From an uncultured Thermomicrobiales bacterium (lineage in GTDB: Bacteria; Chloroflexota; Chloroflexia; Thermomicrobiales; UBA6265), in the NCBI GenBank assembly GCA_902806355.1, contig CADCWI010000034.1:1-34374 (forward strand): 34,374 nucleotides of DNA. The letters are read 5' to 3'. The notes below the pieces were generated by a model that saw only the letters and a list, made by a program, of their open reading frames with translations, had not been told where the DNA came from and made no database searches. Shown here in pieces: positions 1-8,172 of the stretch (the stretch's first letter is position 1; each line of letters opens with the position of its first letter). Both the position numbers and the translations under genes were made by a program.

Positions 1-38
1 GCTGTGGCACCGGGGACACGTGATTGCGCCCAAATGCC

Positions 39-78
39 GAATGGGGCGGCACTGATCTGTATCAGTGCCGCCCCATTC
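39..78. terminator. Strong perfect hairpin, probable terminator of a gene left of the window
   Basis: Two 18-base arms, GAATGGGGCGGCACTGAT (39-56) and its exact reverse complement (61-78), enclose a 4-base CTGT loop. No uninterrupted T-run follows on either strand. The nearest gene in the window ends 197 bases to the right on the minus strand, so the hairpin may serve that gene, a plus-strand gene beyond the left edge, or both. The rest of bases 1-274 shows no convincing ORF. It does hold ACGTACAATCC at 211-221, which contains a possible -10 hexamer (TACAAT). Confidence 0.7.
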
Positions 79-274
79 CAGCCTTCCCCTCCCTCAGCCG
101 CTCAGCCGCGACCTCAGGCCCCTTCGACAGTTGTCTTGTGAAGTCAGTGTCCGCTGCTGTGCATGCGAAGCACTATACCCAGAATCTCCTCCGTCTTCTA
201 TGCATAGTGTACGTACAATCCATGCATATTGCAAGCGGGTGAGAACGTGGCGTCATCCGCCGCCGAACTCTTGC

Positions 275-1633
275 TCAGGAGGGCAAGAGCATCATGCCGG
301 TGTCGGTGAATGCCGCGTCAAGGATGTCGAGCGCGGCGTCGACATCCGCCCGCGTCACAATCAGCGGCGGGCAGAGCCGGATCGTGTTGGCGTGCAGCCC
401 GCCCCGCCCGATGATCAGCCCGCGACGCTTCGCCGACTCCTGGACCGCCTTGACGATCTCAGGCGCCGGCTCCTTCGTTTGGCGGTCCCGGACCAACTCG
501 ACGCCGACCATCAATCCCATCCCGCGCACGTCACCGATCACGGGATGCCGATCCTGAAGGTCGAACAGGCGCTCCTTGAAGTACCCCCCGGCATCCAGCG
601 CATTCTGGCGCAGGTTGTTGGTCATGATGTAATCCAGATTGGCGAGCGCGGCGGTGGTCGAGATCGGGTTGCCGCCAAACGTCGACAGGCTGAGCGAGCG
701 GATCGAAGATGCGAGCTCGTCGGTCGCGATCAGGCCACCGATCGGGACGCCGTTGGCCAGCCCCTTGGCGAAGACGACGACATCCGGCTCGATCCCGTAC
801 GCCTGGAACCCGAAGTCCTGGACGCCGGTCCTCCCCCAGCCGGTCTGCACCTCGTCGGCGATAAAGGGGATGCCGTAGCGACCGAGGATCTCCTGCACCT
901 GCAGGAAATATTCGGGCGGCGGGGTGATGAAGCCGCCGACACCCTGGATCGGCTCGGCGATGAATGCGGCCGGGGCGCCACTGGTCTGGCCCTGGATAAT
1001 CTGCTCGATGTCATCAGCGCAACGGATGCCACAGCTCGGGTATTCCAATCCCCATGGGCAGCGGTAGCAATAGGGGTTGTGCGCGTAATGGACCTGGAGC
1101 GGTGAGAGGTTCGAGGAGCGCCATGGAGTCTGCCCGCTAGCGTTGATCGTCGCGAACGAGCGACCGTGATAGGAGTGGCGAAGAGCGATCAGCTCGTTGG
1201 AATTGCGGTGCAGCGTCGTGACCAGGAAGGCGGCTTCGTTGGCCTCGGTGCCACTGTTGACGAACAGCACCTTGTTCAGCAGATTGGGCGTCATCTCCCT
1301 GATCCGCTCCGCCAGCTCGATCTGGGAGCGGATTAGGAAGAGCGTCGAGCTGTGGGCGATCCGGTCGAGCTGCTCCTTGATCGGCGCGTTGATCTCCGGC
1401 AGGGCATGCCCACTCGAAACCGTCGCGATGCCGCCGAAGAAGTCGAGGTATTGCCGCCCATCGGCATCGAAGACGTACTGGCCCTCGCCATGCCGCAGCT
1501 CGATCGGCTCGTCGTAGAACAGCGCGACGGACGGAAAGAGACTCTCCCGGTGCCGCCGCAAGAGGTCGGCATGCTCATCGTTGCCGGAGCCAGAAGTGCC
1601 GGTGGTCTGGTCCTGTGCCTGCTGACTCGACAT
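275..1633 (-). CDS. Class III (ornithine/alanine-glyoxylate type) PLP aminotransferase
   Basis: A 452-aa fold-type I PLP enzyme of aminotransferase class III. Such enzymes move an amino group from an omega-amino acid or alanine to a keto acid such as glyoxylate or pyruvate. Visible motifs are NSGTEAN at 126-132 (PLP phosphate loop), DEVQTGWGRTG from D260 (the Asp contacts the pyridine nitrogen) and FAKGLANG with the Schiff-base Lys at K290. The open frame extends 18 codons further upstream, but the ATG at 1633 has a GGAG site 7 bases before it and begins the usual N-terminus. Residues 189-205 carry four cysteines (C189, C192, C201, C205), which I associate with AGXT2/PydD-like bacterial members. 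The exact substrate cannot be told: AGXT2-like, 4-aminobutyrate and beta-alanine transaminases are all possible. It stands alone, with no operon partner. Confidence 0.93.
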   Translation of the reverse strand: MSSQQAQDQTTGTSGSGNDEHADLLRRHRESLFPSVALFYDEPIELRHGEGQYVFDADGRQYLDFFGGIATVSSGHALPEINAPIKEQLDRIAHSSTLFLIRSQIELAERIREMTPNLLNKVLFVNSGTEANEAAFLVTTLHRNSNELIALRHSYHGRSFATINASGQTPWRSSNLSPLQVHYAHNPYCYRCPWGLEYPSCGIRCADDIEQIIQGQTSGAPAAFIAEPIQGVGGFITPPPEYFLQVQEILGRYGIPFIADEVQTGWGRTGVQDFGFQAYGIEPDVVVFAKGLANGVPIGGLIATDELASSIRSLSLSTFGGNPISTTAALANLDYIMTNNLRQNALDAGGYFKERLFDLQDRHPVIGDVRGMGLMVGVELVRDRQTKEPAPEIVKAVQESAKRRGLIIGRGGLHANTIRLCPPLIVTRADVDAALDILDAAFTDTGMMLLPS

Positions 1634-2152
1634 GGGTGTTCTCCGAAGTGATCGTGAGAAGGTGCGCTGCCCGGAGGCACCGAGCATGCCTGGTGCCCTG
1701 CCCAGCGTACCGCGTCCGCCACGACCCTTGCCCCGCCGTGATGGATCCGGCTTGGCGACGGCAGGTTGCAGCCACGCTCACGTGATCCTGGATACGCTGT
1801 CCAAGGCTGATCGTCATGCAGAGCGGATGCGGCCCATCAGTGGCTTCGCCACTGCCCATGATGCATGCCAGCAGCTGCGTCGCGCGAAGCGCATGCGACC
1901 CAGTCGGGTGTCGTTCCCGAGGTGCCTAGTAACGCTTTTGGTGACAGCGGGAACCATGATGCAGCTACGCTGCATAGGACAGATACGCGATCTGTCCCTA
2001 CCATGGCGAACCAGCATACTGGACCTGGAAAGATTACCGGCACGGACAGGGACGCTCGGTTCCCAGAGCCATCGCTGAATCTGGTAGCCTTCTGATCGAG
2101 GCAAGGATGATACGCAGGATCATCACGGTATTGAATCACAGGGAGAGCACGC
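1634..2152. other. 519-base intergenic region with repeat modules, no gene
   Basis: This region separates the divergent aminotransferase and DsrE-like genes, so both promoters should lie here, but no hexamer pair stands out. It contains a copy of the dispersed repeat (1811-1911). It also has an 8-bp inverted repeat, GGACAGAT-ACGCG-ATCTGTCC (1977-1997). The right part of that repeat is shared with bases 3539-3556. Open frames here have no RBS and no recognisable product. Confidence 0.6.
1811..1911. repeat. Dispersed intergenic repeat, copy 1
   Basis: It begins TCGTCATGCAGAGCGGATGC, continues through GCGGCCCATCAGTGGCTTCG, and ends in the second module CGCGCGAAGCGCATGCGAC. The same modules recur near 4571, 5841, 8173, 10893 and 17546, always between genes. 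Confidence 0.65.
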
Positions 2153-2518
2153 GTGAAGGTCGCTTACGTCTTCAGCACATCGGGAAACACCGCATCGTAC
2201 AAGCTCGGCAAGATGATCCTGCCGCAGCTCGAAGAAGGGCGTCACGGCGTCGAAGTCGTCGGCATGATGTTCTTCGACGACAACTCCTACTCGCTGCGAC
2301 AGGGCGACCCAATGGGCGAGCGACTCGCCAGGGTAGCGAAGGAACAGGGCATCCTGCTGATGCTGTGCGATCAATGTGCCGTGGAACGGGGCCTGGCGGA
2401 AGGAGAGCCCGGGAACTACAAGGCGACCGGCACCGTCGACGGTGTGGCGGTAGGATGCTTCCCTGACCTCTATGGTGCGCTGGCCGGCAATCCCCCGGAC
2501 CATATCATCACGTTGTAG
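2153..2518 (+). CDS. DsrE/DsrF-like small protein with CxxC
   Basis: A 121-aa protein with the DsrE-like Rossmann-type layout: a first strand MKVAYVFS, a glycine-rich turn, and a hydrophobic strand ILLMLCDQC. Relatives act in sulfur or persulfide relay, and some sit in selenium-associated operons (SaoD). This one most resembles that group to my recollection, at low certainty. Visible cysteines are C72 and C75 (a CDQC motif at the usual DsrE cysteine position) and C102 in GCFPDLY. The start is GTG at 2153 with GGGAG upstream. The gene is monocistronic, and a hairpin at 2739-2779 lies between it and the convergent kinase gene. Confidence 0.75.
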   Translation: MKVAYVFSTSGNTASYKLGKMILPQLEEGRHGVEVVGMMFFDDNSYSLRQGDPMGERLARVAKEQGILLMLCDQCAVERGLAEGEPGNYKATGTVDGVAVGCFPDLYGALAGNPPDHIITL

Positions 2519-2715
2519 AGCCTGGTTCATTGCCGGCTTCGTCTGTTCCCCCCGCGGCACAACGGAGTACGTAGGGAACCGAATACGTATTTCTACGGAT
2601 GAAGCATCTTCCTGTCCCGGATAGTCTTGAAACCAGTTCGATGGAAGCACCTGCCACGCTCAAACGCGAACAGATGCGTCCACCGGCGAACACGGCAGAG
2701 AGCGGAGTTCTTTCC

Positions 2716-3393
2716 TTACCCCATCCAATCCCTGCCGGAACCGGTCGATCCCCTGCCCCAGCCGGCGGATCGACCGGTTTCATTTTGTCCGGCCAACCGT
2801 GCCCGGATCTCCGCTGCAACTGCCGCGATGTTGACCTCGAACGGCCACTCTCCATCGAGCGCGATATCGGGCCGACGCATCTCATCCTGCGCCATTCGCC
2901 ATGTGATCTCCAAATGCTCCCAGTTTGCAGAGACATCTGATCCCCAGCGCAGATCGCGCTCCCGCAGCCGCTCGCGGCGGACATCGTCCGGGGCATCCAG
3001 CCCCACCAGCAGGTCGGTGTCCGGAAACGCCGCCATCGCGTCCACGATCATGACCGGCCGGATCGTGAATGGCCGGCCGCCGCTGTCCGCGACTCGCCGG
3101 AAGCCGGTGAAGTCGGCATCCGGCGTCGAAACCACACGTCCGATCGGCAGGGCGAGGAGATGCACGAGCAGTGGCCAGTCGTACCGGAGCGGCTGCCGCA
3201 GGAAGTCGGGCAGTGACTGGCCAGCAGCACAAGGCATGAAGAAGTAGTCCGTGGGGACGCGGGATGCCACCACCTCGCCCAGCATGGCGGCCGTGCGCCT
3301 GGCGAGCTGGGATTTCCCGGACGCCGACGGCCCTACGATCGAGACGATGAACGGTCGCCCCTTTGCCGATTGCTCTGGTTGGAAATCGATCAT
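2716..3393 (-). CDS. P-loop NTPase, uridine kinase/phosphoribulokinase-like
   Basis: A 225-aa protein with a Walker A motif GPSASGKS at 21-28 preceded by FIVSIV. TDYFF and RYDWPLL follow, at the places where uridine kinases carry their substrate-binding acidic residues, and then a VMIVDAM strand and RRERLRERD, a lid-like Arg-rich helix. This is the arrangement of the uridine kinase/PRK family, which phosphorylates nucleosides or sugars with ATP. Which substrate is unknown. The frame stays open 96 codons upstream, but that stretch is not protein-like, so ATG 3393 was chosen despite a weak RBS. The last 20 or so residues (Gly/Ser/Arg/Trp-rich) are encoded by a terminator-like hairpin. Confidence 0.8.
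   Translation of the reverse strand: MIDFQPEQSAKGRPFIVSIVGPSASGKSQLARRTAAMLGEVVASRVPTDYFFMPCAAGQSLPDFLRQPLRYDWPLLVHLLALPIGRVVSTPDADFTGFRRVADSGGRPFTIRPVMIVDAMAAFPDTDLLVGLDAPDDVRRERLRERDLRWGSDVSANWEHLEITWRMAQDEMRRPDIALDGEWPFEVNIAAVAAEIRARLAGQNETGRSAGWGRGSTGSGRDWMG
2739..2779. terminator. 13-bp perfect hairpin between convergent genes, inside the kinase 3' end
   Basis: AACCGGTCGATCC (2739-2751) pairs exactly with GGATCGACCGGTT (2767-2779) across a 15-base loop. On the plus strand it is followed by TCATTTTG. It lies 220 bases past the DsrE-like gene (+) and overlaps the last codons of the minus-strand kinase gene. Confidence 0.6.
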
Positions 3394-3589
3394 GGCTACC
3401 GTACGGTCCGATTGGATGCATGGGTCCTGCTGGGCTCTGCTCGTCCTACCGAACATCTTGAAGGACGAGGGTGGCACGCCCGCAGCAGTCCATATGCAGC
3501 GTTTCCACGCGGTATGGGACCCGATGCACGTCGCTTGCGATACACGATCTGTCCCTGAACGGGCGGAGATCGTTCGTGATGCTCGGGGG

Positions 3590-3617
3590 TTGCACTCTGC
3601 AAGGTCGTCCCTATGAT
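3590..3617 (+). promoter_or_regulatory. Possible sigma-A promoter for the PhyH gene
   Basis: TTGCAC (3590-3595), a 16-base spacer and TATGAT (3612-3617). The -10 matches the consensus at 5 of 6 positions, but the -35 and spacer are poorer. It would give a leader of about 75 bases before the ATG at 3699. The rest of the 305-base gap 3394-3698 shows no gene. Confidence 0.35.
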
Positions 3618-3698
3618 GACGCAGGGCGTTTACGGTGCAATCGGACGATTCATTGGCGCGGGAGCCGGAGGCACGCAACATAGTCGCAGGAGACGATC

Positions 3699-4517
3699 AT
3701 GGCCACATCGATTCGTCAAGCAACGCATCTCACCAGCGACCAACTCGATCACTTCGAGACCCATGGGCACATCGTGATCCCTGGATTTTACAGCAGCGAG
3801 GACGTAACACTCCTGAATGAGACGTTCGCCAAAATTCATCGCGATGGGCCCGTGGAGGGGTACTTCAAGCCGGTGCCGGAAGAGGAAGCGGGCGGCGACC
3901 CGCTCCGGATGTATCCGCGGATCATGCACCCGCACCGGTTCAACGATGTCGCCAAACGGTACCTGCTGGATGCGCGGCTCGAACCGATCCTGACCGATCT
4001 GTTCGGTGAGGAACCGCTCGCCGCCCAGAGCATGCTCTACTTCAAGCCGCCAACGGCGCGAGGCCAGGCGCTGCACCAGGACAACTTCTATCTCAACGTC
4101 GAGCCGGGCACCTGCATCGCGGCATGGCTGGCGCTGGATGTCGTCGACCGCGAGAACGGCGGGCTGGAGGTCGTGCCCGGCACGCATCGAATGGACCTCT
4201 TCTGCCCTGAGGAGGCGGACATGGGCGTGTCGTTCACGCGGGAATACGTGCCACCGCCCCCGGGTCTGGAAGCGGTGCCCGTCGACATGCAGCCAGGAGA
4301 CATGCTGTTCTTCAACGGCACGCTGGTCCACGGGTCCGGTCCGAACACGACGACCGACCGCTTCCGGCGATCGTACATCTGCCACTACATTGGCCGGTCG
4401 GCCGAGCGGATGTCTTCGTGGTATCGACCGATCCTCACGTTCAACGGGGAGGAAATCGTGATCGATGTCAATGCCGGTGGAGGACCCTGCGGGACCGAGG
4501 CCAACGGGCCGCACTGA
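3699..4517 (+). CDS. Phytanoyl-CoA dioxygenase (PhyH) family protein
   Basis: A 272-aa member of the non-haem Fe(II)/2-oxoglutarate dioxygenase superfamily, PhyH branch, which hydroxylates small organic substrates with O2 and 2-oxoglutarate. The iron triad is visible: H126 and D128 in LHQDNFY and H211 in LVHGSGPN. An arginine for 2-oxoglutarate follows in FRRSYICHY (R223/R224). The domain fills the protein (LTSDQLDHFETHGHIVIPGF at the start is the typical opening). The ATG has GGAGA 6 bases upstream. Neighbours downstream are a Gfo/Idh/MocA oxidoreductase and an aldo/keto reductase on the same strand but separated by repeat-filled gaps, so they form a loose cluster rather than one tight operon. 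The substrate is unknown. Confidence 0.92.
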   Translation: MATSIRQATHLTSDQLDHFETHGHIVIPGFYSSEDVTLLNETFAKIHRDGPVEGYFKPVPEEEAGGDPLRMYPRIMHPHRFNDVAKRYLLDARLEPILTDLFGEEPLAAQSMLYFKPPTARGQALHQDNFYLNVEPGTCIAAWLALDVVDRENGGLEVVPGTHRMDLFCPEEADMGVSFTREYVPPPPGLEAVPVDMQPGDMLFFNGTLVHGSGPNTTTDRFRRSYICHYIGRSAERMSSWYRPILTFNGEEIVIDVNAGGGPCGTEANGPH

Positions 4518-4570
4518 CCGGCCGGACCCACGCGATCGACGTGTCATCCGCACCATCACCCTCGCCTCCT

Positions 4571-4646
4571 GTCATCCTGAGCGACAGCGAAGGATCCCCC
4601 GGCGATGGGCCGCGTCCGCTCAATGGCGCCGCCACTGCCCATGAAG
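4571..4646. repeat. Dispersed intergenic repeat, inverted copy 2
   Basis: It begins GTCATCCTGAGCGACAGCGA and runs through GGCGATGGGCCGCGTCCGCT. Its reverse complement matches the 5870-5910 part of copy 3 almost base for base. It fills the 255-base gap between the PhyH and Gfo/Idh/MocA genes. Confidence 0.75.
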
Positions 4647-4772
4647 CCGGTCCGTGGTAGCGAACAGTGTGCCACCGAACGAGTGATCCACCTGCGGTAG
4701 ATGTGCTTCGCACGAAAATTCATCGTTTCGCTCTGAATGACGATGATCGAGCATGAAAGGACATAGCCACTC

Positions 4773-5786
4773 GTGACAGACTCCCCTTCTTCGAACCAGC
4801 GGCCGATTCGCTGGGGCATTCTCGGCACCGGCCGGATCGCCGGTCTCTTCACTACCGGTCTTGCCTCGGCACCGGGTGCCGAGCTGGTCGCGGTCGGTTC
4901 CCGCACGCAGGAATCGGCCGATCGCTTCGGCGAGCAATACGGCATCCCGCACCGGCATTCGAGCTACGCCGATCTCGCGGCGGATCCCGATGTCGACGCG
5001 ATCTACGTCGCGACGCCGCATCCGGGGCACAAGGACGCGACGCTGACCTGCATCGCCGCCGGCAAGGCCGTTCTCTGCGAAAAGCCGTTCGCGCTCAATG
5101 TGGGAGAGGCGACCGAGATGGTCGAGGCGGCCCGGTCCCGGGGCACGTTCCTGATGGAGGCGATGTGGACCCGGTTCCGGCCGCCGATGGTCAAGGTGCG
5201 TGAGGTGCTCGGTTCCGGGGTGATCGGCGATGTCCAACTGGTCACCGCGAATATCGGCTGGAAGAGCCAGTTCGACCCGGAATCCCGGCTCTACGCTCCC
5301 GAGCTGGGCGGCGGCGCCCTGCTCGATGGCGGCGTCTACCCGCTCTCGTTCGTCTCGATGGTGCTCGGTGCGCCGAGCCAGGTGGTTGGTGTCGCCGAGC
5401 TTGGAGGAACGCAGGTCGACGAGCAGGCCGCGATCTCGCTCCTGCATTCCTCCGGCGCGGTGGCATGCGTCGGGGTCACGATCCGCGCCAACCCGATCAG
5501 TCTGGCGACCATCGTTGGCACGGCCGGCCGGATCCAGATCGATCACGATTTCCACAAGCCCGAGAGCTTCACTGTCTTCGTCGATGGCCAGGACCCGGAG
5601 CGACATGACCTCCCGCTGAGCGAAGGCAACGGCTACCAGTTCGAGGCGATCGAGGTCATGCGCTGCCTTCGGGAAGGACTGCTCGAGAGCCCGGTGATGC
5701 CGCTCGATGAATCGCTCACGATCATGCGGACGATGGATACGCTCCGGGAACAATGGGGAGTGCGATACCCGCAGGAATCCGAGTGA
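4773..5786 (+). CDS. Gfo/Idh/MocA family NAD(P)-dependent oxidoreductase
   Basis: A 337-aa protein with an N-terminal Rossmann fold (GILGTGRIAG, residues 15-24) and the family hallmark EKP at 103-105, whose Lys takes part in catalysis. It has a C-terminal alpha/beta domain with the substrate-site stretch GGGALLDGGVYPLSF. The sequence is closest in style to the dihydrodiol dehydrogenase/glucose-fructose oxidoreductase subgroup, which oxidises or reduces sugars or cyclic diols. No signal peptide is visible, so it should be cytoplasmic. The start is GTG 4773 with AAAGGA about 11 bases upstream. The C-terminus is complete (RTMDTLREQWGVRYP). The specific substrate cannot be assigned. Confidence 0.92.
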   Translation: MTDSPSSNQRPIRWGILGTGRIAGLFTTGLASAPGAELVAVGSRTQESADRFGEQYGIPHRHSSYADLAADPDVDAIYVATPHPGHKDATLTCIAAGKAVLCEKPFALNVGEATEMVEAARSRGTFLMEAMWTRFRPPMVKVREVLGSGVIGDVQLVTANIGWKSQFDPESRLYAPELGGGALLDGGVYPLSFVSMVLGAPSQVVGVAELGGTQVDEQAAISLLHSSGAVACVGVTIRANPISLATIVGTAGRIQIDHDFHKPESFTVFVDGQDPERHDLPLSEGNGYQFEAIEVMRCLREGLLESPVMPLDESLTIMRTMDTLREQWGVRYPQESE

Positions 5787-5840
5787 CCAATCAGTCTCTC
5801 CGCAGCCACCTGACATGACACGCTATGGAGATCCAATCAT

Positions 5841-5965
5841 CGTCATGCAGAGCGGTCCATTAGTGGCTTCGCCATTGAGCGGATGCGGCCCATCGCCGGG
5901 GGATCCTTCATAGGTGATCCCGCAGGGATCAAGCGGATGCGGCCCATTCCTTCGGTCAGGATGAC
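5841..5965. repeat. Dispersed intergenic repeat, copy 3 (most complete)
   Basis: It starts CGTCATGCAGAGCGG and ends GGTCAGGATGAC. The outer ends are therefore imperfect terminal inverted repeats (GTCATGCAGAG and, reversed, GTCATCCTGACC). The middle part, 5880-5965, matches 10998-11084 at about 95 percent by eye, including the internal motif ATCCTTCATAGGTGATCCCG. Confidence 0.8.
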
Positions 5966-6079
5966 AGAAAGCCCTGGACAGAGCTCTCAGGTTGGCAGAA
6001 GCGAACATAGGCAGTATCAGGCACAATGCCCGTGTTCGTTACGAATCAGAATCAAGACAGGGAAAGGACCACACCGTCC

Positions 6080-7060
6080 ATGGCGATGCAGTACGGAACC
6101 GTCAAGGGAACTGACAAACAGGTGTCGCGGCTCGTGCAGGGGACGATCCCGCTGTCATCCGAACGCGAAGATGAGAGCATGGCCCTGCTCGATGCCGTGT
6201 ATGAGCACGGTTGCCGGACGTTCGACACCGCCCACGGCTATGGCGGGGGCGATTGCGAGCGCGTGCTTGGGCGCTGGTACCGGTCACGAGGCGTGCGCGA
6301 CGACATCGTCGTCCTGGGTAAGGGCGCGCACCCGTACGACGGTCGGGTTCGCGTAACGCCGGAGGACATCACGTCCGATCTGCACGAATCGCTCGAGCGG
6401 CAGGGTACGGACTTCATCGATCTCTACGTGCTGCACCGGGACAATCCCGACGTGCCGGTCGGGCCGATCGTCGAGGTGCTCAACGAGCACAAGCGGGCGG
6501 GCAAGATCAACTCCTTCGGTGGCTCGAACTGGTCCGCGGAGCGAATCAGCGAGGCCAACGAGTACGCCGCCGGAAAGGGGCTCGATCCGTTCACGATCAG
6601 CAGCCCGAACTTCAGCCTCGCGGTCCAGATCAAGCCGCCTTGGGAAGGATGCCTGAGCATCTCGGGAGAGGCCGGGAGAGCGGACCGGGAGTGGTACGCG
6701 GAGAACGGGATTCCCATCTTCCCCTGGTCAAGCCTCGCCGGGGGGTTCTTCTCCGGACGGTTCCGGCGCGACAACCTCGACACGTTCGATTCCTACCTCG
6801 ACAAGCTGTGCGTCGAGAGCTATTGCAGCGAGGAGAACTTCCAGCGACTGGACCGCGTGGAGGAGACCGGCAAGCGGTACGATCTCTCGATCCCGCAGGT
6901 CGCGATGGCGTATGTCATGAGCCAGCCGATGGAGGTGTTCGCACTGGTCGGGTGCCGCACCGGTGACGAGTTCCTCAACAACACGGAGGTGCTTGGCCAG
7001 ACGCTGAGCGACGCTGAGCTCCAGTGGCTCGACCTGCGCAGCGACGAGCGCCCCTGGTAA
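6080..7060 (+). CDS. Aldo/keto reductase
   Basis: A 326-aa (beta/alpha)8-barrel NADPH oxidoreductase. The AKR catalytic tetrad is visible: D49 and Y54 in FDTAHGYG, K81 in VLGKGAH and H119 in YVLHRDN. The C-terminal cofactor-binding region is present (FALVGCRTGDEFLNN). It reduces aldehydes or ketones, or works in the reverse direction on sugars or diols, but the substrate is unknown. The frame opens 18 codons earlier at 6026 but without an RBS. The ATG at 6080 follows GGGAAAGGA. It lies downstream of the Gfo/Idh/MocA gene with a repeat between, so shared function is only suggested by the neighbourhood. Confidence 0.92.
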   Translation: MAMQYGTVKGTDKQVSRLVQGTIPLSSEREDESMALLDAVYEHGCRTFDTAHGYGGGDCERVLGRWYRSRGVRDDIVVLGKGAHPYDGRVRVTPEDITSDLHESLERQGTDFIDLYVLHRDNPDVPVGPIVEVLNEHKRAGKINSFGGSNWSAERISEANEYAAGKGLDPFTISSPNFSLAVQIKPPWEGCLSISGEAGRADREWYAENGIPIFPWSSLAGGFFSGRFRRDNLDTFDSYLDKLCVESYCSEENFQRLDRVEETGKRYDLSIPQVAMAYVMSQPMEVFALVGCRTGDEFLNNTEVLGQTLSDAELQWLDLRSDERPW

Positions 7061-7112
7061 GGGGCAACGCCCCATTCACCTGTTCTCCGTCTCCTGAATC
7101 CGACGGTCCACT

Positions 7113-7138
7113 GTAGTGGCCGGTTTCATGCCGGCCAC
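7113..7138. repeat. REP-like palindrome, copy A
   Basis: GTAGTGGCCGG-TTTCATG-CCGGCCAC: 8-bp perfect arms (7116-7123 and 7131-7138) with a 7-base loop. The same unit occurs at 24190, 28287 and, doubled, at 32361. It lies in the 198-base gap after the aldo/keto reductase gene and may also act as its terminator. Confidence 0.7.
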
Positions 7139-7258
7139 CTGTCGCCCCGAGAACGTTCGCCCTGATAGGGAACCGGACGGTCGCAAACCTGCGGCCGGCA
7201 ACCACCATGTACCCGTCTTGCTCACTGCTCCAGACACGATCGACCACAAGGGCTGCCA

Positions 7259-8113
7259 GTGACGCCTCTTTCCTTGCCAGACATGATCGGGCAGATCGTC
7301 GAAGCGCTCTCGGCGAGGCAGGAGGTCCATGCGATCGCGCTTGGCGGTTCACGTACGGCTGGAAGGGCTGACCTGGCATCCGACTACGACATCTATGTCT
7401 TCGTCGATGGAGATGTGCCGCTCGACGCTCGGCGTGCGCTCGCTCGTCGCTTCGAGCCCGCGCCGGAGGTCGGCAACACCTGGTTCGGACCGGGTGACGA
7501 GTGGACGGAGGCCGCGACCGGCACCTCGGTCGACGTCATGTACTGGCAGCGTGACGATTTCGAGCGGGACCTGCGGGACGTGATCGAGCGGCACCGGCCG
7601 TCGCTCGGGTACTCGACCGCGTTCTGGTACACGGTGCGATACGCGACGCCGTTGTACGACCGGAGCGGGTGGTTTGCAGATCTCCAGGCGCTCGCCGCGC
7701 ACCCGTATCCGGACGCTCTGCGCGAGGCAATTATCGACTTCAACCACCCACTGCTGCGGACAACCCACTCCTCATGGCGCCACCAGATCGAGCTGGCGAT
7801 GGGGCGGGACGATCCGGTCAGCGTCAATCACCGTGTGACCGCCCTCATCCAAAGTGTGATCGACATCATCTTTGCGCTGCACCGGACACTGCACCCAGGC
7901 GAAAAGCGCCTGCTCACGCATATCGCGGCCCTGGGCGAAGCAGCTCACGAGCGATACGAGCCGCTGATCCGGGCGGTGCTCCGGGCGACATCCGCTCCGG
8001 TGGCCGACCACCTATTGGAGGCGATCGATGCCTTGTGCGACGCGATCGACGAAGCGATTCGGCGTGGCGGGTTGGGTGGCATCATCGATTGTTCACGACA
8101 CCAGACCGTCTGA
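7259..8113 (+). CDS. Nucleotidyltransferase-fold protein (DUF4037-like C-terminus)
   Basis: A 284-aa protein. The N-terminal polymerase-beta-like nucleotidyltransferase core is clear: GGSRTAGRADLASDYDIYVF holds the GS signature (29-32) and two metal-binding aspartates, D42 and D44. A third is D92 in SVDVMYW. The C-terminal helical half resembles DUF4037, found fused to such domains. Relatives adenylylate small molecules or act in toxin-antitoxin pairs (MNT/HEPN). No HEPN motif (RxxxxxH) is obvious and no partner gene is adjacent. The start is GTG 7259 with AAGGG upstream. The biological target is unknown. Confidence 0.85.
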   Translation: MTPLSLPDMIGQIVEALSARQEVHAIALGGSRTAGRADLASDYDIYVFVDGDVPLDARRALARRFEPAPEVGNTWFGPGDEWTEAATGTSVDVMYWQRDDFERDLRDVIERHRPSLGYSTAFWYTVRYATPLYDRSGWFADLQALAAHPYPDALREAIIDFNHPLLRTTHSSWRHQIELAMGRDDPVSVNHRVTALIQSVIDIIFALHRTLHPGEKRLLTHIAALGEAAHERYEPLIRAVLRATSAPVADHLLEAIDALCDAIDEAIRRGGLGGIIDCSRHQTV

Positions 8114-8172
8114 CGTATCCGCCGGTCTGGTGCCTTGTTCCCTTTACCCTGAGTACGTTGCCCAACGCCCAT

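Noticed and set aside
65..1105. Long open frame opposite the aminotransferase gene
   Set aside because: Arg/Asp-rich shadow on the other strand of a real gene, with no RBS and no motif. Similar shadows opposite the Gfo/Idh/MocA gene (4620-5816), the Ktr pair and the nuo genes were also dropped.
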